This document shows, in pieces, positions 1 through 8,507 of a stretch of DNA of 32,666 nt. Both the position numbers and the translations under genes were made by a program. The first letter of the stretch is position 1, and each line of letters starts with the position of its first letter. Source of the stretch: Calidithermus chliarophilus DSM 9957 (GTDB taxonomy: Bacteria; Deinococcota; Deinococci; Deinococcales; Thermaceae). Under the pieces are notes generated by a model that made no database searches, was not told the DNA's origin, and saw nothing but the letters and a program-made list of their open reading frames with translations. The stretch covers positions 10,525-43,190 of the forward strand of contig NZ_KE387027.1 of assembly GCF_000430045.1 (NCBI RefSeq), read 5' to 3'.

Positions 1-1
1 G

Positions 2-577
2 GTGGTGCGGGCCGAGCTGGCGCGGCGGCGGGGCGAGGCGGTGGGGCTGGAGGGCTTCAGGCTGCCCAGCCTGTGGAGCCGGGAGGAGGCGCTGTGCTTC
101 CCGGAGCTCTTCGCCCGGCTGGCCCCGGCGGGGCCGGTGCTCGAGCCCCGCACCCAGGCCAGGGTCGAGGTCTGGGCGGCGGGCTTGCTGCGGGTGAAGG
201 TCAACGGGCGGCCCGTACCCCTCAAGCCGACCGGGCGCCCGGCCGAACTGCTGGCGTTCTTGCTCGAGGGCGAGGGGGAGCAGAGCATGGACGCCCTGCT
301 CGAGGCACTCTACCCCCAGGCCCCGGCCACGCCGGAGGGGCGACGCCAGGCCTACAAGTCGCTGTGGGAGAACGTGGCCAAGCTGCGCCGGGCGCTGGGC
401 TGGCCCCAGAGCGTCCGCAGCGAGGGCGGCTCCCTGCGCCTCGACCCCGAGGCCCACTGGGTCTACGACATGGACGACCCCGCGGCCCGCGCCAAGAAGC
501 TCTTCCTGGAGGGCATCTACAGCAACTGGGTGGAGGAGCGGCGCCAGCAGCTCGAGGGCTCGCTTTTAGCGTATTAG
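2..577 (+). CDS. C-terminal part of a winged-helix (SARP/BTAD-like) transcriptional regulator, 5' partial
   Basis: The frame is open to the left edge, so the true start is outside the window. Residues about 60-155 look like the OmpR/SARP-type winged helix: a short strand pair (LRVKVNGRPVPL), a helix resembling RPAELLAFLL, then a recognition region ending near LRRALG and a wing with SVRSEGGSLRLDP. This fold is known in SARP/BTAD regulators, where it binds DNA and is often joined to large sensory regions; that upstream part cannot be seen here. The gene ends with TAG about 100 bases before the WYL regulator and has the same direction, but nothing ties it to the CRISPR operon. It may be an independent regulator truncated only by the window edge. 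The family call is from motif reading, not a search. Confidence 0.55.
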   Translation: MVRAELARRRGEAVGLEGFRLPSLWSREEALCFPELFARLAPAGPVLEPRTQARVEVWAAGLLRVKVNGRPVPLKPTGRPAELLAFLLEGEGEQSMDALLEALYPQAPATPEGRRQAYKSLWENVAKLRRALGWPQSVRSEGGSLRLDPEAHWVYDMDDPAARAKKLFLEGIYSNWVEERRQQLEGSLLAY

Positions 578-619
578 GCGCAAATATCTTGATAGTTCGC
601 TAGCACCCACCGTTCGAAT

Positions 620-650
620 GGACACTCGCTGGGTGTCCTGTCGCTATGCT
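620..650 (+). promoter_or_regulatory. Possible operator palindrome and -10 box ahead of the WYL-cas operon
   Basis: GGACAC at 620-625 and GTGTCC at 633-638 form a 6-base inverted repeat around a 7-base centre. Seven bases later is TATGCT (645-650), a plausible -10 box about 30 bases before the WYL start. No convincing -35 is seen at the right distance. The layout would fit self-regulation by the WYL protein, which is inference. Confidence 0.35.
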
Positions 651-679
651 CCGGGCCAGAGCCTGGAGTTCGAGCGAGC

Positions 680-1753
680 ATGGGAAAAACCGCGCGACAG
701 GAACCCGCCACCCACGAGAAGGCCCGGCGCCTCGGCGAGGCCCGGCTGTGGCTGCTGGCGAGGCCCTACACCGCGGGGGAACTGGCGCGGGCGCTGGGGG
801 TTCACGTCCGCACCGCCCAGCGCTACCTCGGCGACCTGGGGGCGGTGCCGCTGGACGAGCGCGCCCGGCCCCCGCGCTACCGGCTCCTCACCTCCGAGGA
901 GCTCAGCCCGGTGGAGGCCCTGGTCACCCACAGCGCCCTGCGGATGCTCTACCACCACGCCCCGGGGCACAACGCGATCTACCTCGAGGCCCTCCTCAAG
1001 CTGGCCCGCCGCATGCCCGAGCCCGCCCAGGGCGTGGCGATCCGCAGCACCGAGGACCTCAAGCGCCGCCTCTCCCGCCGCCTGGACGAGGGCGACGCGC
1101 TGGGCAAGGTGGCCGAGGCCTGGTTCCGCCAGCAGGCCATCGAGTTCTACTACCGCAAGCCCGGCGGCTCGGGGCAGGCCCGGCGCAACGAGGTCGAGGT
1201 CTACTTCGTCGAGATCTCCCGCCTCAACCTGGGGGTCTACGTCATCGGGTACGAGCGGGGCTACCACCGCAAGCTGCGCACCTACAAGCTCAACCGCATG
1301 AGCCGCATCCGCCCCGTCGGCGAGGCGGGGGCCTACAGCATCCCCGCCGACTTCGACCCGCGCCGCTACCTCTCCGACGCCTGGGGCGTGGTGGGCGGCA
1401 GCGGGGGAGAGCCGGTCGAGGTGCGCCTGCGCTTCAGGCCGGAGGCCGCCTACCGCCTGCGCGAGGGCGGCTACCCCGACATGGAGCTGCTGGACCTGCC
1501 GGACGGGGGCCTCGAGGCGCGCTTTATGGCGGGCACCGACAACGAGGGCTTTCCCCTGGAGATTTTGTCCTGGGTGCAGGGTTGGGGGCCCAGGGTGGAG
1601 GTGCTGGAGCCGGAAAACCTCCGGCGGAGGTGGCTCGAGGAGGCCCGGCAGGTGCTCGGCGAGTACGCGGGGGACAGCCGCGACCGGGCGGGACGGGGGG
1701 ATGACGCCCGGCGACGGGATCTGTCGCGGCGGGGCGGGAAGGTGAGGCCATGA
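680..1753 (+). CDS. WYL-domain helix-turn-helix transcriptional regulator heading the cas operon
   Basis: The 357-residue protein has an N-terminal winged helix (about 20-70: YTAGELARALGVHVRTAQRYL, followed by a wing ending PPRYRLL). A WYL domain covers about 130-230 and a C-terminal WCX-like extension about 240-330. WYL regulators often control CRISPR and other defence loci by sensing nucleic acid or nucleotide ligands. The signature tripeptide is replaced: the strand reads GVYVIGYERGY with V186-Y187-V188, while the conserved RTYKLNRMSRI following it is kept. The last 25 residues are Arg/Asp-rich and probably disordered. ATG 680 is preceded by GGAG at 665-668. The stop overlaps the cas3 start (ATGA at 1750-1753), so it is almost certainly cotranscribed and may set expression of the whole operon. 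Whether it represses or activates cannot be told. Confidence 0.85.
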   Translation: MGKTARQEPATHEKARRLGEARLWLLARPYTAGELARALGVHVRTAQRYLGDLGAVPLDERARPPRYRLLTSEELSPVEALVTHSALRMLYHHAPGHNAIYLEALLKLARRMPEPAQGVAIRSTEDLKRRLSRRLDEGDALGKVAEAWFRQQAIEFYYRKPGGSGQARRNEVEVYFVEISRLNLGVYVIGYERGYHRKLRTYKLNRMSRIRPVGEAGAYSIPADFDPRRYLSDAWGVVGGSGGEPVEVRLRFRPEAAYRLREGGYPDMELLDLPDGGLEARFMAGTDNEGFPLEILSWVQGWGPRVEVLEPENLRRRWLEEARQVLGEYAGDSRDRAGRGDDARRRDLSRRGGKVRP

Positions 1754-4479
1754 GGCTTTCGGGGGCTGCAAGGGCTTTGTGGGGCAAGAGCGACCGCGAG
1801 CGGAACGACGGCGCGTGGCATCCCCTCCTGCACCACATGCTCGACGTGGCCGCCTGCGCCGAGGCGATTCTGGAACGCGAGCCCCGGCGAACCCGCGAGC
1901 TGTACGCCCGGGACCTGGGCTACGCCGACTACGCCCGGGCCCGGCCCTGGCTGCTGAGCCTGATCGCCCTGCACGACCTGGGCAAGGCCAGCCCGACCTT
2001 TCAGGCCCTGTGGGGGCCGGGGGCGGCGCGGGTGAGGGAACAGGGCCTGACCTGGCCCAAGGAGCCGGAGTACGTGCCCCACGGCTTCGTCAGCCAGTTG
2101 GCGCTCGAGGAGGAGGAGCACCCCCTGAGTGCTGCGCTGGCGTGGGATTTGCTCCGGCAGGCCGCCGACGCCGTGGGCTGCCACCACGGCCTGCGGGCCT
2201 CGCCGGCCGAGTTGGACGGCGTGGGCGAACTCGAGCTGGGCACCGGCCCCTGGCAGGCCGTGCGCCGTGAGCTGGTCGAGGCGGTGCTCGAGCTCTTCGG
2301 GGCCGGCCCCGAGGACGCGCCGGGGGTTTCGGAGCTCGGCGGGGCGGGCTTCTACCGCCTGGCCGGGCTCACCAGCTTCGCGGATTGGATCGGCTCGAGC
2401 CAGGACTTCTTCGGCTTCGTCGCGCCGGTGGACTGCCTGGGGAGCTACTACCGCGCCGCCTCAGCCAAGGCCCGCGCGGCCCTCGACCGCATCGGCTGGC
2501 GCGAGCGCAGGCCCCTCAGGCCGGATAAGCTCCCCTTCGAGCGGGTGCCCTTCGACAAGGAGGGCAAAACCTATACCCCGCGTCCCCTGCAGCGGGCCGT
2601 GGCCGAGCTGCTGGAGGAGTGCGGCGAGCCCGCGCTGTTGCTGATCGAAGCGCCGATGGGCGAGGGCAAGACCGAGGCGGCGTTCTACGGCCACATCCGC
2701 CTGCAACAAACCCTGGGGCATCGCGGGATGTACGTGGCCCTGCCCACCCGGGCCACCGGCAACGCCATGTTCGAGCGCACGGCGGGCTTCCTGGAAGGGA
2801 TGGGCCGCGGCGAGCCGGTAGACCTGCAGCTCCTGCACGGGGCCGCCCTGCTCAACGACGGCTACGCCCAGCTCCGGCTGCGGGCCGTGGACGAGGGCAA
2901 AACCCCTGACTCCCGCCCCGCCGTGAGCGCGCAGGAGTGGTTCTCCAGCAAGAAGCGGGCCCAGCTCTCCGAGTACGGGGTAGGGACCATCGACCAGGCC
3001 CTGCTGGCGGTGCTGCCGCTCAAGCACAACTTCGTGCGGATGTGGGGCCTGGGCAACCGCACCGTCGTCATCGACGAGGTCCACGCCTACGACACCTACA
3101 CCAGCCGCCTGGTCGAGGCGCTGCTGAGCTGGCTCTACGCGCTGGGCTCGAGCGCCATCGTGATGAGCGCGACCCTGCCCAAAGAGCGGCGCGAGGCCCT
3201 GCTGCGGGCCTACGGCGCGGGCCAGGTTCCCGAGAGTGTCCCCTACCCGCGGGTGTTCAAGGTGGCCGGGGGCCGGGTGGAGGCCGTGAGCTTCGAGGCC
3301 GACCCCAGCCGGCGGGTCGCGCTCCGGCTCCAGGCCCTCCCCACCGGCTTCGCCCGGGTGGTCCCGGAGGTCCTCGCCAGCGTGGCCGAGGGCGGCTGCG
3401 CGGCCTGCGTGGTCAACACGGTCGAGCGGGCCCAGCAGTTGTACCGGGCGCTCGAGGAGCCCGCCCGGGACCAGGGCATCGAGCTCTTCCTCTTCCACGC
3501 GCGCTACCCCGCCGAGCAGCGCCAGCGGCTCGAGGGCCGCGTCCTCGGCCTGTTCGGCAAGCAGGGCCGCCGCCCGGCCAGGGCCGTCCTGGTAGGGACG
3601 CAGGTGCTCGAGCAGTCCCTCGACCTCGACTTCGACGTGATGTTCACCGACCTCGCCCCCGCCGACCTCGTCCTGCAACGCGCCGGGCGGCTGTGGCGGC
3701 ACAACCGCGCCGACCGCGCCCCCAACCAGGCCCGGCCGGTGCTCCACGTGATGGGCCTGGCGCAGGAGGCCGAAGTCCCCGACTTCCAGCACGCCGAGTA
3801 CCTCCCCGGCAAAAAGCTCTACTGGGAGAGCGTCTACGACCAGGCGATCCTCCTGCGCACCTACGCGCTGCTGCGCGGACGCGCCGGGCTCGAGCTGCCC
3901 GGCGACATCGACCCCCTGGTGGAGGCGGTGTACGGGCCGGGGCTCCCGCGAGGCATCCCGGAAAGCCTGGAGGCGGCCATCCTCGAGGCCACCCCCGCGC
4001 GGGAAAACCAGGGCCGGCAGGACCAGGCGCAGGCGGTCCAGGCCGTCGTCGGCCTGCCCTTCGACGGCTCCTGGCTGAGGGTGCCCGCACTCGAGCAGCA
4101 CGACCCCGAGGAAAACCCCGAGAAGCACCGGGCCCTGCTGGCGGTAACCCGGCTGGGCGACCCCAGCGTGACGGTGATCCCCGTCCACGACCTGGGCGAG
4201 GGGACTTTCGAGTGCGCGGGGGTGAGGTTCGGGCTCGAGGAATCGCTCGAGGGGCGCTGGTGGCTGGCGAAGAAGCTCTACCTGCAACACCTGAGCATCT
4301 CCCGCGCGGACTTGGTAGCGGAGTTCTGGAAGGCCGGGCGCCCGCAGGGCTGGCAGGAGCACCCGCTGCTGCGCAACTGCTACCCCCTGGTCCTGAAGGG
4401 GGGGCGGGCCGGCTACGGCAACACGGAGGTCGAGCTCGACGCGACCTTAGGGCTCGTCTACCACAAGCAGAAAGGCTAG
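1750..4479 (+). CDS. cas3: CRISPR-associated helicase/nuclease Cas3 (type I-E)
   Basis: The 909-residue Cas3 has a fused N-terminal HD nuclease and superfamily 2 helicase. The HD part shows H24, H28-H29 and the HD pair H75-D76 (LHDLGKA). The helicase has Walker A PMGEGKT (302-308, K307), DEVH at 442-445, SAT at 473-475, and motif VI with QRAGR at 643-647. These are the residues expected for metal-dependent ssDNA cleavage and ATP-driven 3'-5' translocation, so the enzyme looks intact. In type I-E systems Cas3 is recruited by Cse1 of Cascade after target binding and degrades the displaced strand. It overlaps the WYL regulator by 4 bases and is followed by casA after 8 bases, so all belong to one transcript. 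Length is typical of the family (about 880-950). Confidence 0.97.
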   Translation: MRLSGAARALWGKSDRERNDGAWHPLLHHMLDVAACAEAILEREPRRTRELYARDLGYADYARARPWLLSLIALHDLGKASPTFQALWGPGAARVREQGLTWPKEPEYVPHGFVSQLALEEEEHPLSAALAWDLLRQAADAVGCHHGLRASPAELDGVGELELGTGPWQAVRRELVEAVLELFGAGPEDAPGVSELGGAGFYRLAGLTSFADWIGSSQDFFGFVAPVDCLGSYYRAASAKARAALDRIGWRERRPLRPDKLPFERVPFDKEGKTYTPRPLQRAVAELLEECGEPALLLIEAPMGEGKTEAAFYGHIRLQQTLGHRGMYVALPTRATGNAMFERTAGFLEGMGRGEPVDLQLLHGAALLNDGYAQLRLRAVDEGKTPDSRPAVSAQEWFSSKKRAQLSEYGVGTIDQALLAVLPLKHNFVRMWGLGNRTVVIDEVHAYDTYTSRLVEALLSWLYALGSSAIVMSATLPKERREALLRAYGAGQVPESVPYPRVFKVAGGRVEAVSFEADPSRRVALRLQALPTGFARVVPEVLASVAEGGCAACVVNTVERAQQLYRALEEPARDQGIELFLFHARYPAEQRQRLEGRVLGLFGKQGRRPARAVLVGTQVLEQSLDLDFDVMFTDLAPADLVLQRAGRLWRHNRADRAPNQARPVLHVMGLAQEAEVPDFQHAEYLPGKKLYWESVYDQAILLRTYALLRGRAGLELPGDIDPLVEAVYGPGLPRGIPESLEAAILEATPARENQGRQDQAQAVQAVVGLPFDGSWLRVPALEQHDPEENPEKHRALLAVTRLGDPSVTVIPVHDLGEGTFECAGVRFGLEESLEGRWWLAKKLYLQHLSISRADLVAEFWKAGRPQGWQEHPLLRNCYPLVLKGGRAGYGNTEVELDATLGLVYHKQKG

Positions 4480-4487
4480 GTGATGGC

Positions 4488-6062
4488 TTGTACAGCTTCG
4501 ACTTGCGCTCAGAGCCTTGGATTCCCGTGCGGGACATGGCGGGCAGACTCCGCGAGGTCGGCTTGCGGGAGGCGCTGACCAACGCGGCGGCCTACGGCCG
4601 CGTCGAGAGCGAGGACCCGCTCGAGGTCGTGGCCCTGCACCGCTTCCTGCTGGCGGTGCTCCACCGCGCGCTGCAGGGCCCGACGAGCCCTAAGGAGAAC
4701 GCCCGGTGGCTGCGGGAGGGCTTCCCGGCCGGGGTGATCGAGGCTTACCTCGAGCGCTTCCACGACCGCTTCGACCTCTTCCACCCGCGCTACCCCTTCT
4801 ACCAGGTGCCCGAGATGCCCTCCGAGGGCTACACCCAGCACTGGAGCCGCCTCTCGGCCGAGTTCGGCAGCGGCAACACCAGCCCGCTGTTCAACTACGC
4901 CAAGCGCGGGGGCGCGCCCGAGAACCCCGATAGCTGGATCACCCCGGCGCAGGCCGCGCGGCTGGTGCTCGAGCACCAGACCTTCTGCCTGGGCGGGCTG
5001 ATCAAGCGCTTCATCACCTCCGCGCCCGCCGCGCCGACGGCTACGGCCGCCCACACCCTGGTCCAGGGCGACGACCTGCACCAGACGCTGTGCCTAAACC
5101 TCGTGGGCTACTCCCCGGCGGAGCACGCCGCCGACGAGGCCGTCTGGGAGGCCGAACCCCCGCGCATCGCCTACCTGCAGGGCGACCCCTCGGAGCGGCC
5201 CCGGGGGCTCGTCCACCGCTACACCTGGCGCTCGCGCTCGGTGCGGCTTTTCCCCGAGACCCTCGGCAAGGAGGTGGGCGTGCGGAGCTTCGCCTACGCC
5301 TCGGCCATCCGGCCCGTCGAGTTCGGCTTCGATGCCCTGGTGGCCTACCGGATCCCGCGCAACGCCAAGCTGGGCCTCCTGCCGCTGGGCCTGAGCAAGG
5401 ACCGCGCCCTGTGGCGCGACTTCACCGCCCTGCTGCCCCACAAGCAGGGCGAGAGCGCCGACCGGATCCCCGCCGTGATCGAGTGGGCCATCGCCACGTT
5501 CGGCGAGCTCGAGCGCACCCGCCGCCCCAGCCGGGGCCTGGTGGTCGAGGTCTACGGGCAGATGAACGACCAGGGCAAGCTCGAGCTCTGGCGCTCGGAG
5601 GCCCGGCGGCTGCCCGAGCCCGTCCTGGGCCAGCGCGACGTGCGCAAGACGGTCGAGGCGCTGCTGCTCGAGGCCGACGGCGTGTGGGGCCATCTCAACT
5701 CCGCCTGCCGCCTCCTGGCCGCCGAGCTCCTGGCCCCGGGCGGGCGCACCGCCGCCGGGGAGGACGTGAGCCGCCTGGTCCAGAGCTTCCCGGCGCGGCT
5801 GGTGTACTGGGCCCGCCTGGAACGGCGTTTCTACGAGCTGCTGGGGGGGTTGCGGGAGGACTACAACGAGCAACGGGTCGAGCAGCAGTGGGGGGAGTGG
5901 CTCATCGAGATCGCCGACGACGCCTGGGACATCACCGTCCGCAGCACCGGCGGCGGGGTTCGGGCGCTGAAGGCGGCGGCGCAGGCTCAGGGGATGTTCT
6001 ACGCGCAGCTCAGGCAATTGCGCGAGAAATACGGCTTGACCCGTCGGGGAGGTGGGTTTTGA
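4488..6062 (+). CDS. casA: Cascade large subunit Cse1/CasA (type I-E)
   Basis: The 524-residue protein begins YSFDLRSEPWIPVRD, the typical Cse1 N-terminus, and keeps RYPFYQVPEMP and a helical C-terminal bundle. In type I-E Cascade this subunit recognises the PAM and recruits Cas3. I chose the TTG at 4488: the frame has no ATG or GTG nearby, and AGGTGA at 4478-4483 is a close ribosome site. A second TTG at 4503 would remove the conserved start. The ATG at 4483 is in another frame. The stop overlaps the start of casB (TTGA). Length fits the family (about 500). Start choice is less certain than identity. Confidence 0.93.
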   Translation: MYSFDLRSEPWIPVRDMAGRLREVGLREALTNAAAYGRVESEDPLEVVALHRFLLAVLHRALQGPTSPKENARWLREGFPAGVIEAYLERFHDRFDLFHPRYPFYQVPEMPSEGYTQHWSRLSAEFGSGNTSPLFNYAKRGGAPENPDSWITPAQAARLVLEHQTFCLGGLIKRFITSAPAAPTATAAHTLVQGDDLHQTLCLNLVGYSPAEHAADEAVWEAEPPRIAYLQGDPSERPRGLVHRYTWRSRSVRLFPETLGKEVGVRSFAYASAIRPVEFGFDALVAYRIPRNAKLGLLPLGLSKDRALWRDFTALLPHKQGESADRIPAVIEWAIATFGELERTRRPSRGLVVEVYGQMNDQGKLELWRSEARRLPEPVLGQRDVRKTVEALLLEADGVWGHLNSACRLLAAELLAPGGRTAAGEDVSRLVQSFPARLVYWARLERRFYELLGGLREDYNEQRVEQQWGEWLIEIADDAWDITVRSTGGGVRALKAAAQAQGMFYAQLRQLREKYGLTRRGGGF

Positions 6063-6583
6063 GCAAAGCGGAAGAGTTCATCGCGTACCTGGAGAAGCTC
6101 GTCGAGCAGGGGGACCGGGCGGCGTTGGCGCGGCTGCGGCACAGCCTGTCCTTCGAGCCGGGGGAGTACGTCCACGCTTTCCCTTTCATCGAGCGCTTCA
6201 CGGTGGGGCTGGGCCCCGAGCGGCGCAGGCTGTATTTCCTCCTGGCCGGCCTGTTCGCGGCCCACCCCGAGGCCAGCCGCGACCCCAAGGAGAGCCTGGG
6301 GCGCACCCTCAAGCGCCTCTACCTCGAGCAGTCCGAGTCCCCCTCCACCGAGCGGCGCTTCCTGGCCCTGCTGGAGGCCGACGACGGCCAGCTGCCCGAG
6401 CACCTGCGCCACCTGGTGGGCCTGCTGCGCTCGAGGGGGATCCCGCTCAACTGGGAGCGGCTGCTGCAAGACCTCATCCACCGGCAGCACGACCTCGAGG
6501 CCGTCAAGCGGCAGTGGGCACAGGCTTTTTATCGGCCCATGGAGGAAGTGGAAGAAACCCATGGTCAGGAGGCCACGGCATGA
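6059..6583 (+). CDS. casB: Cascade small subunit Cse2/CasB (type I-E)
   Basis: The 174-residue protein is mostly helical, with basic patches and the pattern LARLRHSL near the start and RRLYFLLAGLFAAHP in the middle, as in Cse2. Two copies of Cse2 normally run along the belly of Cascade and stabilise crRNA and non-target strand. The start TTG 6059 overlaps the casA stop and has a strong ribosome site GGAGGT at 6048-6053. Its stop overlaps the ATG of the next, non-cas gene (ATGA at 6580-6583), so translation is coupled. Length is normal (about 160-190). Confidence 0.92.
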   Translation: MSKAEEFIAYLEKLVEQGDRAALARLRHSLSFEPGEYVHAFPFIERFTVGLGPERRRLYFLLAGLFAAHPEASRDPKESLGRTLKRLYLEQSESPSTERRFLALLEADDGQLPEHLRHLVGLLRSRGIPLNWERLLQDLIHRQHDLEAVKRQWAQAFYRPMEEVEETHGQEATA

Positions 6584-6831
6584 ACTACGAATACAAAGCG
6601 ATTCAACTACCTCGCGACATCGAGGTAAACGCCAGGAATCGGGATACGGCTGCCGCCGACCTGCTCAGCCGGGTGCTGGACGCCGAGGCCCGGCAGGGCT
6701 GGGAGTTTTACCGCATCGACACGGTCAACACCGTCGAGCCTCCGGGGTGCTTCGGCGCGCTCGGGGGTGCTCAGGCCACCTACCGCCCCCTCAACGTGGT
6801 GATCTTCCGCAAGCCGCGGGGGGAGGGCTAG
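6580..6831 (+). CDS. DUF4177-like small protein embedded in the cas operon
   Basis: The 83-residue protein opens MNYEYKAIQLP, has a helix ending EARQGWEFYRIDTV, and closes with a strand LNVVIFRKP. That order (strand, helix, G-W-E, strand, strand with F-R-K-P) is the layout of DUF4177 proteins, whose function is not known. There is no signal peptide or membrane segment. It starts on the casB stop (ATGA) and its own stop TAG shares a base with the GTG start of the next gene, so it is translationally coupled on both sides. I know of no standard type I-E operon with such a gene between cse2 and cas7. It could be an accessory subunit, a regulator or a passenger. Family assignment is from the pattern only. 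Confidence 0.7.
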   Translation: MNYEYKAIQLPRDIEVNARNRDTAAADLLSRVLDAEARQGWEFYRIDTVNTVEPPGCFGALGGAQATYRPLNVVIFRKPRGEG

Positions 6832-7331
6832 TGGACACGAGAAAGCTGCTCATTCCTGTTGCGGCCGGCGGCCTGGTGCTGGCCCTGGCCTACGCCTGGT
6901 TCTCGCCCTATCTGGCCCTGCGGGGCATCCAGCGGGCCATCCAAGGCAACAACCCCTCGGCCCTCGAGCGCTACGTCGATTTTCCCCGCGTGCGCGAAAG
7001 CCTCAAGGCTCAGTTCAACCGCGTTCTGCTGGAGGAGGCGAGCAAGGACGACACCGGCTTCGGCGCGCTGGGGCTGATGCTGGCCGGCCCGATGGTGGAC
7101 CGGCTGGTGGACGCCTTCGTCACCCCCGAGGGGCTGGCGAGCGTCGGCACCGGTGAAGCCCCCCAGCAGGGCGACCTCGAGGCCGTCCGCGACTGGGGCG
7201 TCCAGCGCCGGGGCTTCTCCGAGGTTTTGGTGCACCGCAAGGGCAGCCCGGGCGAGGGGCTGGTGATGGAGCGCCGGGGCCTGGGCTGGAAGGTGGTCCG
7301 GCTCCAGATCAACCTGAACAAACCCGAGTAG
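6831..7331 (+). CDS. Membrane-anchored DUF2939-like protein embedded in the cas operon
   Basis: The 166-residue product starts at GTG 6831, overlapping the preceding TAG by one base. A short basic N-terminus (TRK) is followed by one hydrophobic helix at about 6-24 and then by [15 protein letters not shown] and [15 protein letters not shown], the pattern of DUF2939 proteins. The positive-inside rule puts the rest (about 25-166) outside the cytoplasm. DUF2939 proteins have no established function. Only 8 bases with a GGAG ribosome site separate it from cas7e, so it is part of the operon by layout. A protein facing outward beside a cytoplasmic Cascade is odd. It might anchor something to the membrane, work with the upstream DUF4177-like protein, or be an unrelated insertion. 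Confidence 0.7.
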   Translation: MDTRKLLIPVAAGGLVLALAYAWFSPYLALRGIQRAIQGNNPSALERYVDFPRVRESLKAQFNRVLLEEASKDDTGFGALGLMLAGPMVDRLVDAFVTPEGLASVGTGEAPQQGDLEAVRDWGVQRRGFSEVLVHRKGSPGEGLVMERRGLGWKVVRLQINLNKPE

Positions 7332-7339
7332 GAGCGACC

Positions 7340-8506
7340 ATGAAACACCTGATCGAGCTGCACATCCTGCAAAACTTCGCCCCCTCCAACCTCAACCGCG
7401 ACGACACCGGAAGCCCCAAGGACGCCTTTTTCGGCGGGGTTCGCCGGGGGCGCATCTCGAGCCAGTGCCTCAAGCGGGCGGCGCGGGAGTACGTGCGGGC
7501 CGGCGGCCTCGTGCCCCCCGAGCACATGGCCCGCCGCACCAAGCGCGTCACCGAGGAGCTGGTGAGGGCCCTGCAGGCCCGGGGCCGCCCCGAGGCCGAG
7601 AGCTTGCACAAGGCCATCGCGGCGCTGGGCGGCGTGGGGCTCAAGGTCAAGGACGCGGAGGAAGGCAAGACCGAGTACCTGCTCTTCCTGGGCCAGGCCG
7701 AGGTCGAGCGCGTCGCCGAGTTCATCGACCGGCACTGGGACGCCCTCAACGCGCAGGCCGAGCCGGAGGGGGGGAAGAGGAAGGCCAAGGACGCGAAGAA
7801 GGAGGCCAAGGCCGCGATCCCGCCCGAGCTCAAGAAGGCGCTCGAGAAGGTCCTGGACGGGGGGAGGGCCGTGGACGTGGCCCTGTTCGGCCGGATGCTC
7901 GCCGACTTGCCCCAGGCCAACCAGGAGGCCGCCTGCCAGGTGGCCCACGCCCTCTCGACGGCGGCGCTCGAGCGCGAGTTCGACTTCTACACCGCCGTCG
8001 ACGACCTCAAGCCGGACGACAACGCCGGGGCCGACATGCTGGGGACCGTGGAGTTCGGCTCCTCGTGCTTCTACCGCTACGTGGCACTGGACGTCACCAA
8101 GCTGCGCGAGAACCTCCAGGGCGACGACGAGCTGGTGCTGCGGGGCCTCGAGGCCTTCCTGCGGGCCATGGTCAAGGCCAAGTCCAGCGGCAAGCAGAAC
8201 AGCTTCGCCGCCCACAACGACCCCGAGTACGTCGCGGTCACGGTGCGCCAGGGCGCCGACCCGCGCAACCTCGCCAACGCCTTCGAGAAGCCGGTGCGCC
8301 CGTCGCCCGCCCTGAGCCTCACCGAGGCTTCGGTCGAGCGGCTCGAGGCCCGGTGGGAGAAGCTCGCCGCGGCCTACGGCCAGAACGGCCCCGCCTTCGT
8401 GCTCAACCTCACCGACGCCCAAAGCCGGCTCGGGGAGCCGGTGGAGAGCCTGGACGAGCTCATCGGCCGCACCCTGGCCGAGGTGCGGGCCGGCCTGGGG
8501 GCCTGA
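7340..8506 (+). CDS. cas7e: Cascade backbone subunit Cas7e/Cse4/CasC (type I-E)
   Basis: The 388-residue protein starts [21 protein letters not shown] and continues [18 protein letters not shown], both hallmarks of type I-E Cas7. Six copies normally bind the crRNA and kink it every sixth base. The conserved core with [12 protein letters not shown] and [10 protein letters not shown] is present. A lysine- and alanine-rich stretch at about residues 143-165 forms a charged insertion in the middle. Its ATG has GGAG 7 bases upstream. The cas5e start lies one base after its stop. Everything indicates an intact subunit. Confidence 0.96.
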   Translation: MKHLIELHILQNFAPSNLNRDDTGSPKDAFFGGVRRGRISSQCLKRAAREYVRAGGLVPPEHMARRTKRVTEELVRALQARGRPEAESLHKAIAALGGVGLKVKDAEEGKTEYLLFLGQAEVERVAEFIDRHWDALNAQAEPEGGKRKAKDAKKEAKAAIPPELKKALEKVLDGGRAVDVALFGRMLADLPQANQEAACQVAHALSTAALEREFDFYTAVDDLKPDDNAGADMLGTVEFGSSCFYRYVALDVTKLRENLQGDDELVLRGLEAFLRAMVKAKSSGKQNSFAAHNDPEYVAVTVRQGADPRNLANAFEKPVRPSPALSLTEASVERLEARWEKLAAAYGQNGPAFVLNLTDAQSRLGEPVESLDELIGRTLAEVRAGLGA

Positions 8507-8507
8507 G

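Noticed and set aside
2461-4362. Long minus-strand frame opposite cas3
   Set aside because: Compositionally biased shadow with no motifs; cas3 on + has all catalytic motifs.
4483-4488. ATG at 4483 as the casA start
   Set aside because: It is in a different frame and does not give the conserved SEPWIPV N-terminus; TTG 4488 does.
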